Assembly: GCF_000525995.1 (NCBI RefSeq)
Contig: NZ_AODL01000002.1
Location: forward strand, 186,001 to 250,000
Reading direction: 5' to 3'
Origin: Paenilisteria riparia FSL S10-1204
GTDB taxonomy: Bacteria > Bacillota > Bacilli > Lactobacillales > Listeriaceae
DNA: 64,000 nt
Shown here: positions 48,749-59,881 of the stretch, in pieces
Numbering within the stretch: the first letter of the stretch is position 1
Layout: the number at the start of each line of letters is the position of its first letter
Notes under the pieces: generated by a model
What the model saw: only the letters and a program-made list of their open reading frames with translations
The model's database searches: none
Told to the model about the DNA's origin: nothing
Made by a program: the position numbers and the translations under genes

Positions 48749-50045
48749 ATGTCAAAAAAAAGTGGCTGTCTTCGTTTGGAATCATTTTACTAACGATGCA
48801 CGTGTGATGCGGGAATGTATGGCACTTCAAGAAGCTGGCTATAGTGTAGATTTAATTGCGATACATGATGCTAAAAATCCTGACCTCCCTTTTCAAGAAT
48901 CACCGGCGGAACGTTTTATAGTCTATCGAATGAAAGCGGGTTATCCTCCTTCCATCCAAGCTGTGCTGAAATATGTCCAACAACATGTATGGTGCCTCGT
49001 GCTAATTGCGTGCTTGTTTATCACTCTCCTCCTACTCTTCCCTCGAAGCACCATCGTGTTTAGTGTAGTCATCAGCCCGATGTTCCTCAAAAAAACACAC
49101 ACCATTATTCGGCGTATATTTCTTGTTTTTCGAATGATACGGCAAGGGCTGGCGGATGTTTATGATTTGTACCATGCGAATGATTTGAATACCTTACCGC
49201 AGGCTACTGTTTGTGCTAAAGTATTTCATCGAAAAAAACTGATTTATGATTCGCACGAGGTACAGACTAGTCGGACAGGGTACAATCATCCCATATACGG
49301 AATAAGCGAAAAATGGTTGCTTCGTTTTGTAGATGTGTGCATCCACGAAAACGATACACGTGCTGCCTATATCGCCAAAAGGTATCACTTTTATCCCAAA
49401 GTCATTCATAATTACCCAGAAAAAGTGTATTTAGAGAAGCAGTCAGCCATTGATTTACATGGCATACTAGCGATTCCAAGACACGAACCAATTTTATTAT
49501 ATCAAGGTGGTGTGCAAATAGGACGAGGCCTAGACAAATTAGTCCAAGCAGTGCCCTATTTTGACCGAGGTGTGGTGGTTATTATTGGAGATGGTCGCAT
49601 TAAAAAATACTTACAACAGCAAGTCACTGATGCCAAACTAACACACAAAATCAAGTTTTTACCCAAGGTTCCGTTACGTGATTTATTATATTACACGAAA
49701 CAAGCCTATTTAGGATTTCAAGTATTGAATAATATTTGTTTTAATCATTATTCTGCCTCATCAAACAAATTATTTGAATATATTATGAGCGGAGTGCCAG
49801 TTATCGGCAGTGATTTTCCAGAAATTAAGAAGATTATACAAGGAGAATCAGTTGGATTGGTTGTGGATTCTCATAATCCTGTATCGATTGCAGCTGGAGT
49901 GAACCAATTGCTTGCAAATCCGGTTTTACGAGAAACTTATCATCAAAATTGTTACCGGGCACGTGAGATTTATAATTGGGAACATGAGAAAAAACATTTT
50001 TTAGAAATTTATAAAGAAGTAGAGGATGGACATGACAAAAAATAA
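48749..50045 (+). CDS. Family 4 glycosyltransferase (GT-B), one frame break
   Basis: About 431 residues. From ATG 48749 (behind AAGGCGGG) the frame is lost in A8 48754-48761. Removing one A gives MSKKVAVFVWNHFTNDARV, a standard N-terminal Rossmann start. A hydrophobic stretch (VLIACLFITLLLLFP) in the N-terminal half suggests membrane contact. LYHANDLNTL, IYDSHEVQTS, ILLYQGGVQIGRGLDKL and NKLFEYIMSGVPVIGSDFPE with the nucleotide-sugar-binding region identify the GT4/GT1 C-domain. It heads the second glycan locus and overlaps the next gene by 14 bases. Confidence 0.83.
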
Positions 50046-51268
50046 TGCCCTTTTAAAACTAAGCGACAATGTGAAATTGAATCGAAGAAAAGATTCGATT
50101 GCAATGGAGATGGCGCGAACAAAAGACTATTATCAAAAACCAATTTTAGAAGCATTCATGGCGTATATACCAGAACAAGCAATAATCTATGAGATGGATA
50201 GCCGCTTTGTGAGTCATGCCATTTATTTTCTGAAATACGGCCATGCAAGGCAAGTGTATTTGTTTGAGACGAATCGAGCGAAATACAGGGAAGCGCGCAG
50301 TGATGTGCAGCGAAATCATATAATAGGTATCGAGTGTTTGCAACCAGACTGGGATACTAACAAGTTTGTGCGACGAGATAAAGAGAAGTTTATCCATGTA
50401 ACACCAAGGTCAGCTGATGTGATTCATGCTTCTAAAGCCGTGATTGAGGCAGGCTTGCTTCTTAAATTTGCGACAGAAGTGGAGCAGTACAAGCCGGTAT
50501 TATGGTTAGACACATCAAGCCATAATTTTGCGGAGATTGCGAAATGGCTAGAGAAACTACACTATCGTTTACAAATAGAGCAAAATCACCAAGCGATATA
50601 TGTCTCTCAAGAAACGAAAGAAGCAGAAGAAGGAAAAAAATGAGCTGGAAGCGAAGCTGTTGGAACGACTAGAAACGTATAAGCGTCAAATAAATCAGTT
50701 GCAACAAGAATGCGAGCAACAAATATCTCACATGCAAGCCGAACAAGCCAAGAAACTAGCGACAATGGAAACAGAACATCGTGCGGTTGTAAAGAAATTG
50801 GATGAAGAGACAAAACAGAAAACCGTACAGGCTAAAAAAATAGCAGCAATGGAGACAGAACATCGTGCGACTGTAAAGAGGCTGGAAGAAGAAGTGAAAC
50901 AGCAAGCTGAGCTAGCCAAACAGTACGAGCAAGAAAACAAACAATCACAGAAAGAAACAAGAGAGGCAAGGCAAGTAGTACAACATATATCTGATGCTTT
51001 GAACGCAGAGAAAGCGATGAATCATGATTTAAATAAACGAATTTTCGCGTTACTAGCAGAAGAAAAACCTGTCCTACTCACGATGGAAAAGCGTCAAACC
51101 CAGCAACAAAAAGAGCTTAGTACCTTAAGATATGAGAACAGAAAATTAGCGCGTAATTTAACTATCGCGACAGAAAAATACCAGCGACTCAATGATACCA
51201 AGGTCATCCGAGTTATGAGGAAGTACTGGAATTTCAAAAAAAAAAGAAGATTGAGGAATGACACGTGA
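50032..51268 (+). CDS. Rossmann-like (methyltransferase-type) domain fused to a long coiled coil, one frame break
   Basis: About 411 residues. The N-terminal part (about 1-195) has AIIYEMDSRFVSHAIYFLKYG and VYLFETNRAKYREA, spaced like the first strands of FkbM-type methyltransferases but with the SAM-binding glycines missing. The frame ends in A7 50634-50640; dropping one A runs straight into NELEAKLLERLETYKRQINQ and 150 residues of heptad coiled coil with two near-copies of METEHRAxVKxLEEE. The alternative start at ATG 50600 has no ribosome site, so a single gene is favoured. The coiled coil may scaffold the adjacent glycosyltransferases. Confidence 0.55.
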
Positions 51269-53424
51269 AAAAGATGGAGAATTTGTATCATGAAATAGAA
51301 TACTTGCAAAAAAGGATTTTGAGCAATATTAAGCCAGAAGTTATTGCTACACAAGATTTTGTGAAGGCAAAGAATTGGCACAGTTCCAATGACAAGCTTA
51401 CTTTCGAACAAGAAATTGGTGCCGTAAAAGCAACTAACAGTAGTGATGTTTTTATTTATTTTTCGTATTTAGAAACAAACTTGCTATTTAGTAGATATCC
51501 GATGCATATTTTGGAAGCTGTACCAGGTGAAAAGTTTGAATTCACGATGCATATGGATGTTGAAAGTGATGGTAAGCAACCATGCAAAGTAGCAATTATT
51601 GAGTACAGTCTCAAAGGAAAGGTAAAATCAACACTGTTTGATCCGAATAAGAAAAATCGGCTCAAAGTAGGTCCAGAAACAGTGCGTTTGCGTGTCGCCA
51701 TTCGAACACCAAATAACAGTGTAGTAACAATTCGAGGATGTGATTTTTACCGGACTTTTGATGAAGTGAGTGTGGCTAAACAAAATAATCATGCGTTTGC
51801 TTCTTCGAGATTAGGATTAAAAGATATTACAAAAACAAGTGATTTACGAGTAGCTTGTATTTTTGATGAATTTACACGTACTTGTTATGAAAAAGAAGTG
51901 CAATTGATTTCTTTTACACCAGACAATTGGGAAGAAGTACTGGAACGAGAACAACCGCACCTACTGATGGTAGAGTCCGCATGGCATGGAAATAATAAGG
52001 CTTGGGAATACAAGATTGGTCGGTATGCGAATCAGGACCGTAGTGCGCTACTTAACTTACTAGATTGGTGCCGTCAAAATGAGGTTCCAACCATTTTTTG
52101 GAACAAAGAAGACCCGATTCACTATCAAAAATTTATTGATACAGCAAAATTATTTGATTATATCTACACCACAGATGCAGATATGATTCCTAGTTATAAA
52201 AAAGCAGCAGGACATAATCGTGTATATGCACAAAGCTTTGCGATTCAACCAGAGATGCATAATCCAATTAAATGGAATGAAAAGCGGATTGATAAAATGT
52301 GTTTTGCGGGTTCGTACTATGCAAACCGTCATGAAGACCGTCGCCGAGATATGGATCAGATTTTAGATGTAACACAAAAGTATGGGTTAGCTATTTATGA
52401 TCGTAATTATGAACGCCAGTCACCAGATTTCCGTTTTCCAGAGCGGTTTTTACCTCACGTTCTTGGAAGCTTGTCTTATAACGATATGAATATGGCTTAT
52501 AAAGGTTATAAATACATGCTCAATATTAACAGTATAAAGCAGTCTCCAACGATGTTTTCTCGTCGTGTATTTGAAGGACTTGCTTGTGGTACACCGATTA
52601 TTAGTAGCTACTCCAAGGGAATTCAACGGATGTTTGGTGATTTAGTATTGATTGCCGAAACCAAAGAAGACCTAGAAACCAAGATTCAAGCGATTACGAG
52701 TGATGATGCATTGTACCAACAAAAAGCAGTAGAAGGCGTACGCGAAGTATACCAACATCACACGTATAAACATCGACTTGAGATGATGCTAGAGCACATT
52801 GGAATCAAGTTAAATAAGAAAGCAAAGCGTGTCACAGTTGTTTCTGTAGTACATTCCATCAAGGACATCGAAGCGGTAAAAGCAAATTTTGATCGTCAAG
52901 CACACCCAGAGAAGCAATTAGTGCTATTCGCATCTATGTTTGATGGTGTGACAGAAGTAATGAATACGTATAATACAGAGCAAATAAGTATGTATGCAAT
53001 TACCTATTTGAATCATTATCACCGTTTGCAAGAAATAATTCCAACTGAATATATCAGCTATATGAGTGGTCAACATTTTTACGGGGAGCAGTATCTTACG
53101 GATTTATTGTTGGCAACGGAATATACAAAAGCAGATGTGATTGGGAAGAAGAATTATTTCCAATGGGACACTGAGGAATTGCAAGAAGTACAGGGAGAGC
53201 AAGCGTATGAATTTGTGGAAGATATTACTTATCACAAAGCATTAATACGAACAGGACTTCCTTGGATGGGAAAAGTTCAGACATTACTCGCCAGTATGGC
53301 TAAGGATGACTCTCTGGCGCCCTATTTCAGACAAGGTGTGACCTTATTTAGTGCAGATAAATTTAATTTTATCGCAGATGGGGCCCAAGCGCCGCAACAT
53401 TTCCAAACAAAAGTAGAAATATAG
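51265..53424 (+). CDS. Large CgeB-like (DUF3880/GT-B) glycosyltransferase
   Basis: 719 residues. An N-terminal jelly-roll-like region (about 30-170) precedes a CgeB-type domain: LRVACIFDEFTRTCYEKEVQ, PHLLMVESAWHGN, TIFWNKEDPIHYQKFIDTA, KMCFAGSYYANRHEDRRRDM, then FSRRVFEGLACGTPIISSYS near residue 430. A further 200 residues (VTVVSVVHSIKDIEAVKANF onward) look like a degenerate GT-A domain. The GTG start overlaps the preceding stop in GTGA. The family includes spore-crust CgeB and other surface-glycan enzymes. Substrate unknown. Confidence 0.8.
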   Translation: MKKMENLYHEIEYLQKRILSNIKPEVIATQDFVKAKNWHSSNDKLTFEQEIGAVKATNSSDVFIYFSYLETNLLFSRYPMHILEAVPGEKFEFTMHMDVESDGKQPCKVAIIEYSLKGKVKSTLFDPNKKNRLKVGPETVRLRVAIRTPNNSVVTIRGCDFYRTFDEVSVAKQNNHAFASSRLGLKDITKTSDLRVACIFDEFTRTCYEKEVQLISFTPDNWEEVLEREQPHLLMVESAWHGNNKAWEYKIGRYANQDRSALLNLLDWCRQNEVPTIFWNKEDPIHYQKFIDTAKLFDYIYTTDADMIPSYKKAAGHNRVYAQSFAIQPEMHNPIKWNEKRIDKMCFAGSYYANRHEDRRRDMDQILDVTQKYGLAIYDRNYERQSPDFRFPERFLPHVLGSLSYNDMNMAYKGYKYMLNINSIKQSPTMFSRRVFEGLACGTPIISSYSKGIQRMFGDLVLIAETKEDLETKIQAITSDDALYQQKAVEGVREVYQHHTYKHRLEMMLEHIGIKLNKKAKRVTVVSVVHSIKDIEAVKANFDRQAHPEKQLVLFASMFDGVTEVMNTYNTEQISMYAITYLNHYHRLQEIIPTEYISYMSGQHFYGEQYLTDLLLATEYTKADVIGKKNYFQWDTEELQEVQGEQAYEFVEDITYHKALIRTGLPWMGKVQTLLASMAKDDSLAPYFRQGVTLFSADKFNFIADGAQAPQHFQTKVEI

Positions 53425-53436
53425 GAGCGATGACTT

Positions 53437-55570
53437 TTGAGACAGTTAAAAATCTTAGTATATGGGGATATGGACTTGAATATTATGGATGGTTCAGCAG
53501 TATGGCTGACATCAATGGCGTCCATGCTTGCCATTAACAAGAGTGTAAAAACGGATATTCTACTCAAGGCGAAAGAACAGAATACTCGTCTAACAGGTAG
53601 TATTTCAAATTTTGAGAATGTGACATTAATTGATCCATTTACGACTTTTCCAACGATGTCCTTTGATAATGCAAATCGGATTAATGTGACAGAAGCGCTC
53701 GCAAGAATGGAAGCTTTAGATAAGCAAAACAGCTATCACTTAATTATTATCCGTGGCTTTGCACTGGTGAAGGAAATGATGAAACATCCGAATCTAATGC
53801 AAAAAACAATTCCTTATATTACGGATTTCAACCATGATCCACAGACAATTTCGGACGAAGAGCGTACTGATTTGAGACGTATCTATAATCAATTTCCAAA
53901 TATGTTTCTGCAGACAGAGGCAACACGTGCAATTTTTAGTGAGCTGATGGATGTAGACGGAAAAAAAAGTAGCGATTCTTTCTCCAATGATTCCCGCACA
54001 GCCTGTCATTCCGGATTATCGTAATCGCAATAACCAATTAATTTATAGTGGGAAATTTGCACCGGAGTGGTATACCGAAGAAATTATCCGAGCGGCGCGA
54101 AAAATGGCGGATACAGATATCACTTTTTGCATTGTTGGAGATAAGTTTCAAGGGGACTTACGTCCACGTAGTGCTGAGATTAAACAAGCCTTTCAAGAAA
54201 CGGACAACATTGATTGGGTGGGTGCTGTTTCTCGTGCAGAATCTCAGGCGTATATCGCGGCCTCTGATATTGGAATCAGCTGGCGTAGTGAATCTATTGA
54301 TAATGATGCATCCGTAGAATTATCTACGAAACTATTAGAATACGCTAGACTTGGAAAACCTGTATTACTCCGCCGCACAAAAATGCATGAACAATTACTA
54401 GGTAAAGATTATGCTTTATTTGTCGACACAGAAGAGGAATTTTTAACAAAAGCACAGATAGCATTAAGTGATTCAGCGGTGTATAAACGTGCTGCAAAAG
54501 CTGTGTACCGAGCGAGTCAGAACTTCACGTTAGAGGCTTCCTACAATCGACTGAAAAACCTGTTATGGAGCTACAACAAAGAACCAATCAATCTTCTATT
54601 TGCTAGTCACGATTTGAAATTTATGACGGATATCATTGCTTACTTAGAGAGCCAATCAAATATTCGTATCAAATTTGATACTTGGACTAATCATACGGAA
54701 CACAATGAAGCAGAAAGTAAAGATTTACTAGCGTGGGCTGACATGATTTTCTGTGAATGGGGACTTGGGAATGCAGTATGGTATTCCCAGAATAAGAAAC
54801 CAGGCCAAAAGTTACTCGTCCGTGTTCACGCGCAGGAAAAGCGAACACCGCATCCATTTAATTATAATTTAGATGCTATCGACCATATTATTGCAGTGTG
54901 TCCATTCATTATGGAAGAGATGCATCGTATTTGCCAAATTCCTCGCCATAAGATGATTTTAATTGCCAATACAATTGATACAGAAAAGTTCGATCGTCCA
55001 AAACAGTCTGACATTCGTTTTAATATTGGTATTTGTGGTGTTATTCCAAAGATTAAGGGACTCGACAAAGCATTAGATATTTTTGAACAACTTTGGCAAC
55101 AGGATAGACGATATCGTTTGTTCATCAAAGGGCAGTTACCAAAAGATGTAGCCTGGCTCATGGGACGGACGGCTGAGCGTGAGTATTACGACGCAGTATT
55201 CGCACGTATTCAGCAAGCGGAATGGAAAGACAATGTGATATTTGATAAACATGGTAATGATGTGCATGAATGGTTGCAAAAAATTGGTTATTTGCTGTCT
55301 ACAAGTGAGTCAGAAAGTTTTCATACTGTGTTGATGGAAGGAATGGCAGCAGGATCTACACCATGTTTACTCAACTGGCCCGGCGTAGAAACGGTATATC
55401 CTGCTGATAGTATTTTTAAAACACCAGAAGATATTGCAACATTTATCAGTACGCATGAATTAAATCCTGAAGAACAGCAAAGTTATAAAGACTACGCGTA
55501 CCATTACTTTAATAAAGCGAAAATTTGCCATGAAATTGAAACTTTACTCTGGGAAACGTATCTAGGGTAA
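53437..55570 (+). CDS. Tandem GT-B glycosyltransferase, one frame break
   Basis: About 711 residues. First unit: KILVYGDMDLNIMDGSAVWL, ITDFNHDPQTIS, then, after the frame break at A8 53961-53968 (one A too many), VAILSPMIPAQPVIPDYRNR and a GT4 C-domain with IYSGKFAPEWYTEEIIRAA and KLLEYARLGKPVLLRRTK. Second unit (from about residue 390): WADMIFCEWGLGNAVWYSQN, VRVHAQEKRTPHPFN, FNIGICGVIPKIKGLDKALD and STSESESFHTVLMEGMAAGS. Two catalytic units in one chain may add two sugars in turn. It lies 12 bases after the CgeB-like gene. Confidence 0.8.
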
Positions 55571-55592
55571 AAAATGTATAAGGAGAGAGAGT

Positions 55593-56682
55593 ATGACAAG
55601 CGACTTAATTATCGAAAAAATGACGGCGACACCACTAGTTTATCATGAAGGTACCTTAACCGTTCGTTTTAAAGCCCTCTATTTATTGGAAGCAACTTAC
55701 ACGTATGCGTATTACATTTATTATAATGATACACTCATCGAAAGCAATTGGTATGAGCCGATTGGGAAAGAAGAGGTTTCTATTGACTACAAACCACTGC
55801 ATAGTGGCACGTATAAACTTCGACTATTTTTGAAAAAAAAAATGATCAGGTAATTATTAATAAACTCACCAATATGTTGAATGTGGATGTTGCTAATAAG
55901 CAAACAGTCATGACGACGCTTGAAAAAGAGCAGGTTTATTACAATGATAATCCGGTTAAATATCTTTTCCAAAAGGCGAAAAAAAAAATCTGATAAAGTT
56001 ATTGATTTCTTTTTCAGGACTACACTCGCAAGAATTTAAAGGCGGGGATCCTGTATATAATCACTTTCGCACATTATGGCCGTGTGATGTGAATAAGTTG
56101 TTTATTTTGGATGAATATAAAGGACAATTTTGTTATTATATGGGCCACAATTGTAAGCATGATTACGAGCGTTCCGTTATTGCATTGATTACGACGATTG
56201 CCAATGATTTAGGCATTTCACCTAATAACATCATTGCTTCCGGTTCCAGTAAAGGTGGCGCTACATCTTTGTATTATTCCATGAAATATCATTTTGGTAC
56301 AGCAATTGTCGGAGCGCCGCAAGTCTATATTGCAAAATATTTAAAACGCCGAGCGATGAATAATCCAATTATTACGAAAGGATTTCATAATTTAATCGGT
56401 CCAGATAGAGAATTTGGAGAAAAGTATTACGATGATCTCATTATGCATTTATTAGAAACAGAGCAAAGTTTTCCAGAATTTATTTTTCATGTTGGGACAG
56501 GTGATTTTCATTATGAAGAGCATTTAAAGCCTTTCTTGAAGCGGTGTGAGGCTAAAGGTATTCCTTATGAGCTAGATTTACAAGAGTACAGCGACCATAA
56601 TCAAACAGGTCAATACTATGCACCATTTTTATTGAAGACTGTTAAGCGCATATTAAGTGGTGAAAAAGTAGCGAAATCCTAA
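55593..56682 (+). CDS. Asp2-like alpha/beta hydrolase, two frame breaks
   Basis: About 363 residues. An N-terminal Ig-like beta domain (about 1-85) leads through a break at A10 55833-55842 and another at T4 55965-55968 (each fixed by one base) to the hydrolase. There ISFSGLHSQEFKGGDPVYNH, then the nucleophile elbow IIASGSSKGGATSLYYSMKY, VGAPQVYIAKYL, and HVGTGDFHYEEHL and SDHNQTGQYY give Ser-Asp-His candidates. This resembles Asp2 of accessory Sec systems, an O-acetyltransferase or esterase acting on glycans, and similar free-standing proteins of glycan loci. AAGGAGAG precedes ATG 55593. No accessory SecA2/SecY2 or serine-rich adhesin is near. Confidence 0.7.
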
Positions 56683-56810
56683 AAAGCGCTGTAATGATAA
56701 AGAAGTTAGAGTAAATATAGAGTGTAGTGCAATCTCGGACAGAATAAATGAAACTAGAATTTCTATTCTATAGAGATTTTAAATCAAAGATATTGAGAAA
56801 GGTTGAGACG

Positions 56811-57773
56811 ATGAATAAACGAGTTTTAGTAACAGGCGGTGCGGGTTTTATAGGCTCTCATATATGCGAGATGTATGTGGAAGAGGGGTACGATGTATTA
56901 TGTGTGGACAACTTGTCATCTGGTAAACTAGAGAACTTAACTAGTTTGTCAGGGCATCCACGTTTTCAATTTATCCAAGAAGATATTTGTCATTTGGAAG
57001 GGTTGATGCATGTATTCGAAACTTTTCGACCACATGTTATAAACCATCATGCTGCTCAAAAATCAGTTGTTACATCGTTAGAAGAACCTAGAAATGACTT
57101 AGATATTAATTTGAATGGATTGCTTTGCTTGCTTGAATGCGTGCAAAAGTATCCAATCCAGAGCTTTGTTTATGTTTCTTCTGGTGGTGCGCTAAGCAAG
57201 GTTATTTTAGGAGATGAAAAATCTACAGAATCTGATTCACCGCAACTTATTTCTCCGTATGCGATTACGAAATATGCGGGAGAGAAATATTTAGAGATTT
57301 ACGCCAAGGAATATGACTTTGATTATACGGTATTGCGCTATGCCAATATTTATGGTCCACGACAAATTCCAGACGGGGAATGCGGTGTTGTTCCTATTTT
57401 TGTGAATAATATAGTGACGAATCAGACATCGGTACTAATGACTTATCCAGACATGCCACGAGGTTGTACGCGCGACTATGTGTTTGTAGGTGATGTTGTA
57501 GAGGCAAATCGATTAGCCACTGAAAAAGCACCTAATATGGTAGTTAATATTGGAACAGGCGAAGAGATATCTATCTTAGACATCTATCAATCGATTTTAA
57601 AAATATTTAATAAAGAAGTTCCAATACGGATAGAAGGACCTAGAGCAGGGGATGTAAAACGCTCTGTATTATCTAGTAAAAGAGCTCAAGAAGCCTTGGG
57701 TTGGAATGCACGCACAAACCTAGAAGAAGGGCTCTTAGTATTGAAGAAATCAATGCAAATAGAGAGTATGTAA
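56811..57773 (+). CDS. NAD-dependent NDP-sugar epimerase/dehydratase
   Basis: 320-residue extended SDR enzyme. VLVTGGAGFIGSHICEMY binds NAD, VDNLSSGKLENL is typical of UDP-glucose 4-epimerases, and the catalytic YAITKYAGEKY (Tyr-Lys) is near residue 153. VYVSSGGALSK supplies the serine and RYANIYGPRQ follows. The likely product is an epimerised sugar nucleotide for the large glycosyltransferases upstream. ATG 56811 is chosen; the frame runs back to 56748 but those residues do not fit the family. Confidence 0.88.
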   Translation: MNKRVLVTGGAGFIGSHICEMYVEEGYDVLCVDNLSSGKLENLTSLSGHPRFQFIQEDICHLEGLMHVFETFRPHVINHHAAQKSVVTSLEEPRNDLDINLNGLLCLLECVQKYPIQSFVYVSSGGALSKVILGDEKSTESDSPQLISPYAITKYAGEKYLEIYAKEYDFDYTVLRYANIYGPRQIPDGECGVVPIFVNNIVTNQTSVLMTYPDMPRGCTRDYVFVGDVVEANRLATEKAPNMVVNIGTGEEISILDIYQSILKIFNKEVPIRIEGPRAGDVKRSVLSSKRAQEALGWNARTNLEEGLLVLKKSMQIESM

Positions 57774-57778
57774 CAGTA

Positions 57779-57837
57779 TGAAAGCACTACTTACTGCACT
57801 TAGCTATAATGCTATGCAGTAAGTAGTGCTTTTTTGT
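57779..57837 (+). terminator. Strong terminator closing the second glycan locus
   Basis: AAAGCACTACTTACTGCA pairs perfectly with TGCAGTAAGTAGTGCTTT, then T6. Confidence 0.92.
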
Positions 57838-57931
57838 GGAAATACAATCCATGAAAAGGAGAGTCAAAAAAAGAGCTATATGTATAAAACATTTCAAGGC
57901 TTAATTGATGATGGCAGTGTGCGGTTTTGTT

Positions 57932-57986
57932 ATTAAAGTAGGTGCTTCAGGAATGCCTATTTTTCAAGTACTTACTTTTTGTAAGA
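57932..57986 (+). terminator. Second terminator-like hairpin before the mhq-like operon
   Basis: AAAGTAGGTGCTT pairs imperfectly with AAGTACTTACTTTTT. Before it, ATG 57882 opens an 18-codon frame of doubtful meaning. Confidence 0.55.
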
Positions 57987-58056
57987 GAAAATGCTTTACT
58001 CTTTTATGGTTTAGTGGTAAACTGTTTTTAAAGATAACAGAAAGGAGTGGGCGAAC

Positions 58057-58923
58057 ATGATTACGGGTATTCATCATGTGTCTGCGTTTACGAAATCGGC
58101 GGCGCTGAATCGACATTTCTATACGGAAGTGCTTGGCTTGCGGCTTGTGAAAAATACGGTGAATCAGAATAATACGCGGATGCGTCATTTATTTTATGGG
58201 GACTATCAAGGGAACCCAGGAACATTGCTTACTTTTTTTGAGATAAAAAGATTAGGCGGGGCGAGACGAGAACAGGATTATTATGGAACGACGTATTTGG
58301 CTGTTCCGCGTGGGTCGCTGGACTATTGGGAAGCGCGTGTGGCGGCAGATGTGATGGTGATGCGGCGGACGGAGCGCGGACTTTATTTGGAAGACGCGGA
58401 TACGTTTGCGATTATGCTTGTGGAGTTAGACGAGCGGATTGCGACGGAAAATGCGACGCGGCATACGGATATTCCAGCGGATAAGCAGATTATTCGAGTG
58501 CTGGGCGTGGATTGGCACGTTCGTGATACGAGGCGTTTGACGGATTTTGCGACGGAATTTTTGGCGTTACCGGAAGATGACTTTACATCTTTTGTGGCGA
58601 CGGATTCGGATAAGCAGACGCGGATGGGGCGTGGCAGTATTGACCATGTAGCATACCGGGTGGCATCGAAGGAAGCTGTGACTATGTGGCATCAGAAGGC
58701 GTTGGATGCTGGACTGAAAGTGGAAGAGTTTGTGGATCGGGCGTATTTTACGAGTTTGTATTTTCGTGAACCGAATGGCTTGATGATTGAGATTGCGAGC
58801 GATACACCAGGTTTTGCGATTGATGAACCGGTTGATACGTTAGGTGAAACATTGGCTTTACCGCCATTTTTGGAAGCGAAACGGGAACAAATAGAATCTA
58901 ATTTAAAGGAGAATGACAAATGA
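58057..58923 (+). CDS. Ring-cleaving dioxygenase, VOC/glyoxalase family (MhqO-like), copy 1
   Basis: 288 residues with two vicinal-oxygen-chelate modules. ITGIHHVSAFTKSAALNRHF supplies the first metal histidine, GSIDHVAYRVASKEA the second, and NGLMIEIASDTPGF the glutamate. GLRLVKNTVNQNN is shared with copy 2 and with Bacillus MhqA/MhqE/MhqO proteins, which act on hydroquinones. AAGGAG precedes ATG 58057. It overlaps copy 2 by four bases. Metal use and substrate are inferred. Confidence 0.87.
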   Translation: MITGIHHVSAFTKSAALNRHFYTEVLGLRLVKNTVNQNNTRMRHLFYGDYQGNPGTLLTFFEIKRLGGARREQDYYGTTYLAVPRGSLDYWEARVAADVMVMRRTERGLYLEDADTFAIMLVELDERIATENATRHTDIPADKQIIRVLGVDWHVRDTRRLTDFATEFLALPEDDFTSFVATDSDKQTRMGRGSIDHVAYRVASKEAVTMWHQKALDAGLKVEEFVDRAYFTSLYFREPNGLMIEIASDTPGFAIDEPVDTLGETLALPPFLEAKREQIESNLKENDK

Positions 58924-59876
58924 AAGAATTAAAAGGAATCCACCATGTAACGGCGATGACAAGTAGTGCAGAGAAAAATTATGCGTTTTATACAGAAACA
59001 TTAGGGATGCGATTAGTGAAAAAAACGGTGAATCAAGACGATATTCAGACGTATCATTTGTTTTTTGCAGATGATGCAGGTTCGGCGGGAACGGATATGA
59101 CGTTCTTTGATTTTCCGAATTTGCCGAAAGGTCGTAAGGGCACGGACAGTATTTCGAAAACATCGTTCCGCGTGCCGAGTGATGCGGCGCTTGAATATTG
59201 GGTGGAACGCTTTGATTCGCTAGGTGTGGATCATGATGCGATTACGGAAAGTTTCGGTAAGAAAGTATTGGGATTCCGCGATTTTGATGAGCAGTCGTTG
59301 CAGTTGATTTCGGATGAGAAGAATGAAGGTGTGGCGCCAGGAATTCCTTGGAAAAATGGACCAGTGCCTGCGGAATTCGCGATTTATGGTTTGGGCCCAG
59401 TGTATTTGACGGTGCAAAACAAGGAAAATATCAGCTTAGTGTTGACAGTAATTCTTGGATTCCGTGAAGTGGCAACAGAGGGTGGCGAACATCTATTTGA
59501 AGTTGGCGAAGGCGGAAATGGTGCGCAAGTCATTGTGGAGGAACGGACGGATATTTTGCCGGCTATGCAAGGTTATGGTAATGTGCATCACGTAGCGTTC
59601 CGAGTGGAAGATCATGCGGAACTTGAGAAATGGATTGCGCGCGCGAATGAGTTCCAAGCACCGAATTCTGGTTATGTGGATCGTTTCTACTTTGAATCGC
59701 TATACATGCCGGTTTCGCAACAGATTTTGTTTGAGTTTGCGACGGATGGTCCTGGTTTTGCGCAAGATGAGCCGTATGAGACGATGGGTGAGAAGTTGTC
59801 TTTACCACCGTTTTTGGAGAGCAAGCGGGCCGCGATTGAGGCAGAGGTTCGACCATTAAATACGAAAAGGGGTTAG
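58920..59876 (+). CDS. Ring-cleaving dioxygenase, VOC family (MhqO-like), copy 2
   Basis: 318 residues, same domain plan as copy 1 but clearly diverged, so an old duplication. KGIHHVTAMTSSAEKNYAFY and GNVHHVAFRVEDHAE carry the metal histidines and QQILFEFATDGPGF the glutamate. AQDEPYETMGEKLSLPPFLE is the conserved C-terminal signature. It overlaps copy 1 (ATGA) and lies five bases before the hydrolase gene, so the operon encodes two oxygenases. Confidence 0.9.
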   Translation: MKELKGIHHVTAMTSSAEKNYAFYTETLGMRLVKKTVNQDDIQTYHLFFADDAGSAGTDMTFFDFPNLPKGRKGTDSISKTSFRVPSDAALEYWVERFDSLGVDHDAITESFGKKVLGFRDFDEQSLQLISDEKNEGVAPGIPWKNGPVPAEFAIYGLGPVYLTVQNKENISLVLTVILGFREVATEGGEHLFEVGEGGNGAQVIVEERTDILPAMQGYGNVHHVAFRVEDHAELEKWIARANEFQAPNSGYVDRFYFESLYMPVSQQILFEFATDGPGFAQDEPYETMGEKLSLPPFLESKRAAIEAEVRPLNTKRG

Positions 59877-59881
59877 TAAAT

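Noticed and set aside
50600-51268. Independent coiled-coil gene starting at ATG 50600
   Set aside because: No Shine-Dalgarno sequence, a 44-base overlap, and one base in A7 joins it to the upstream frame.
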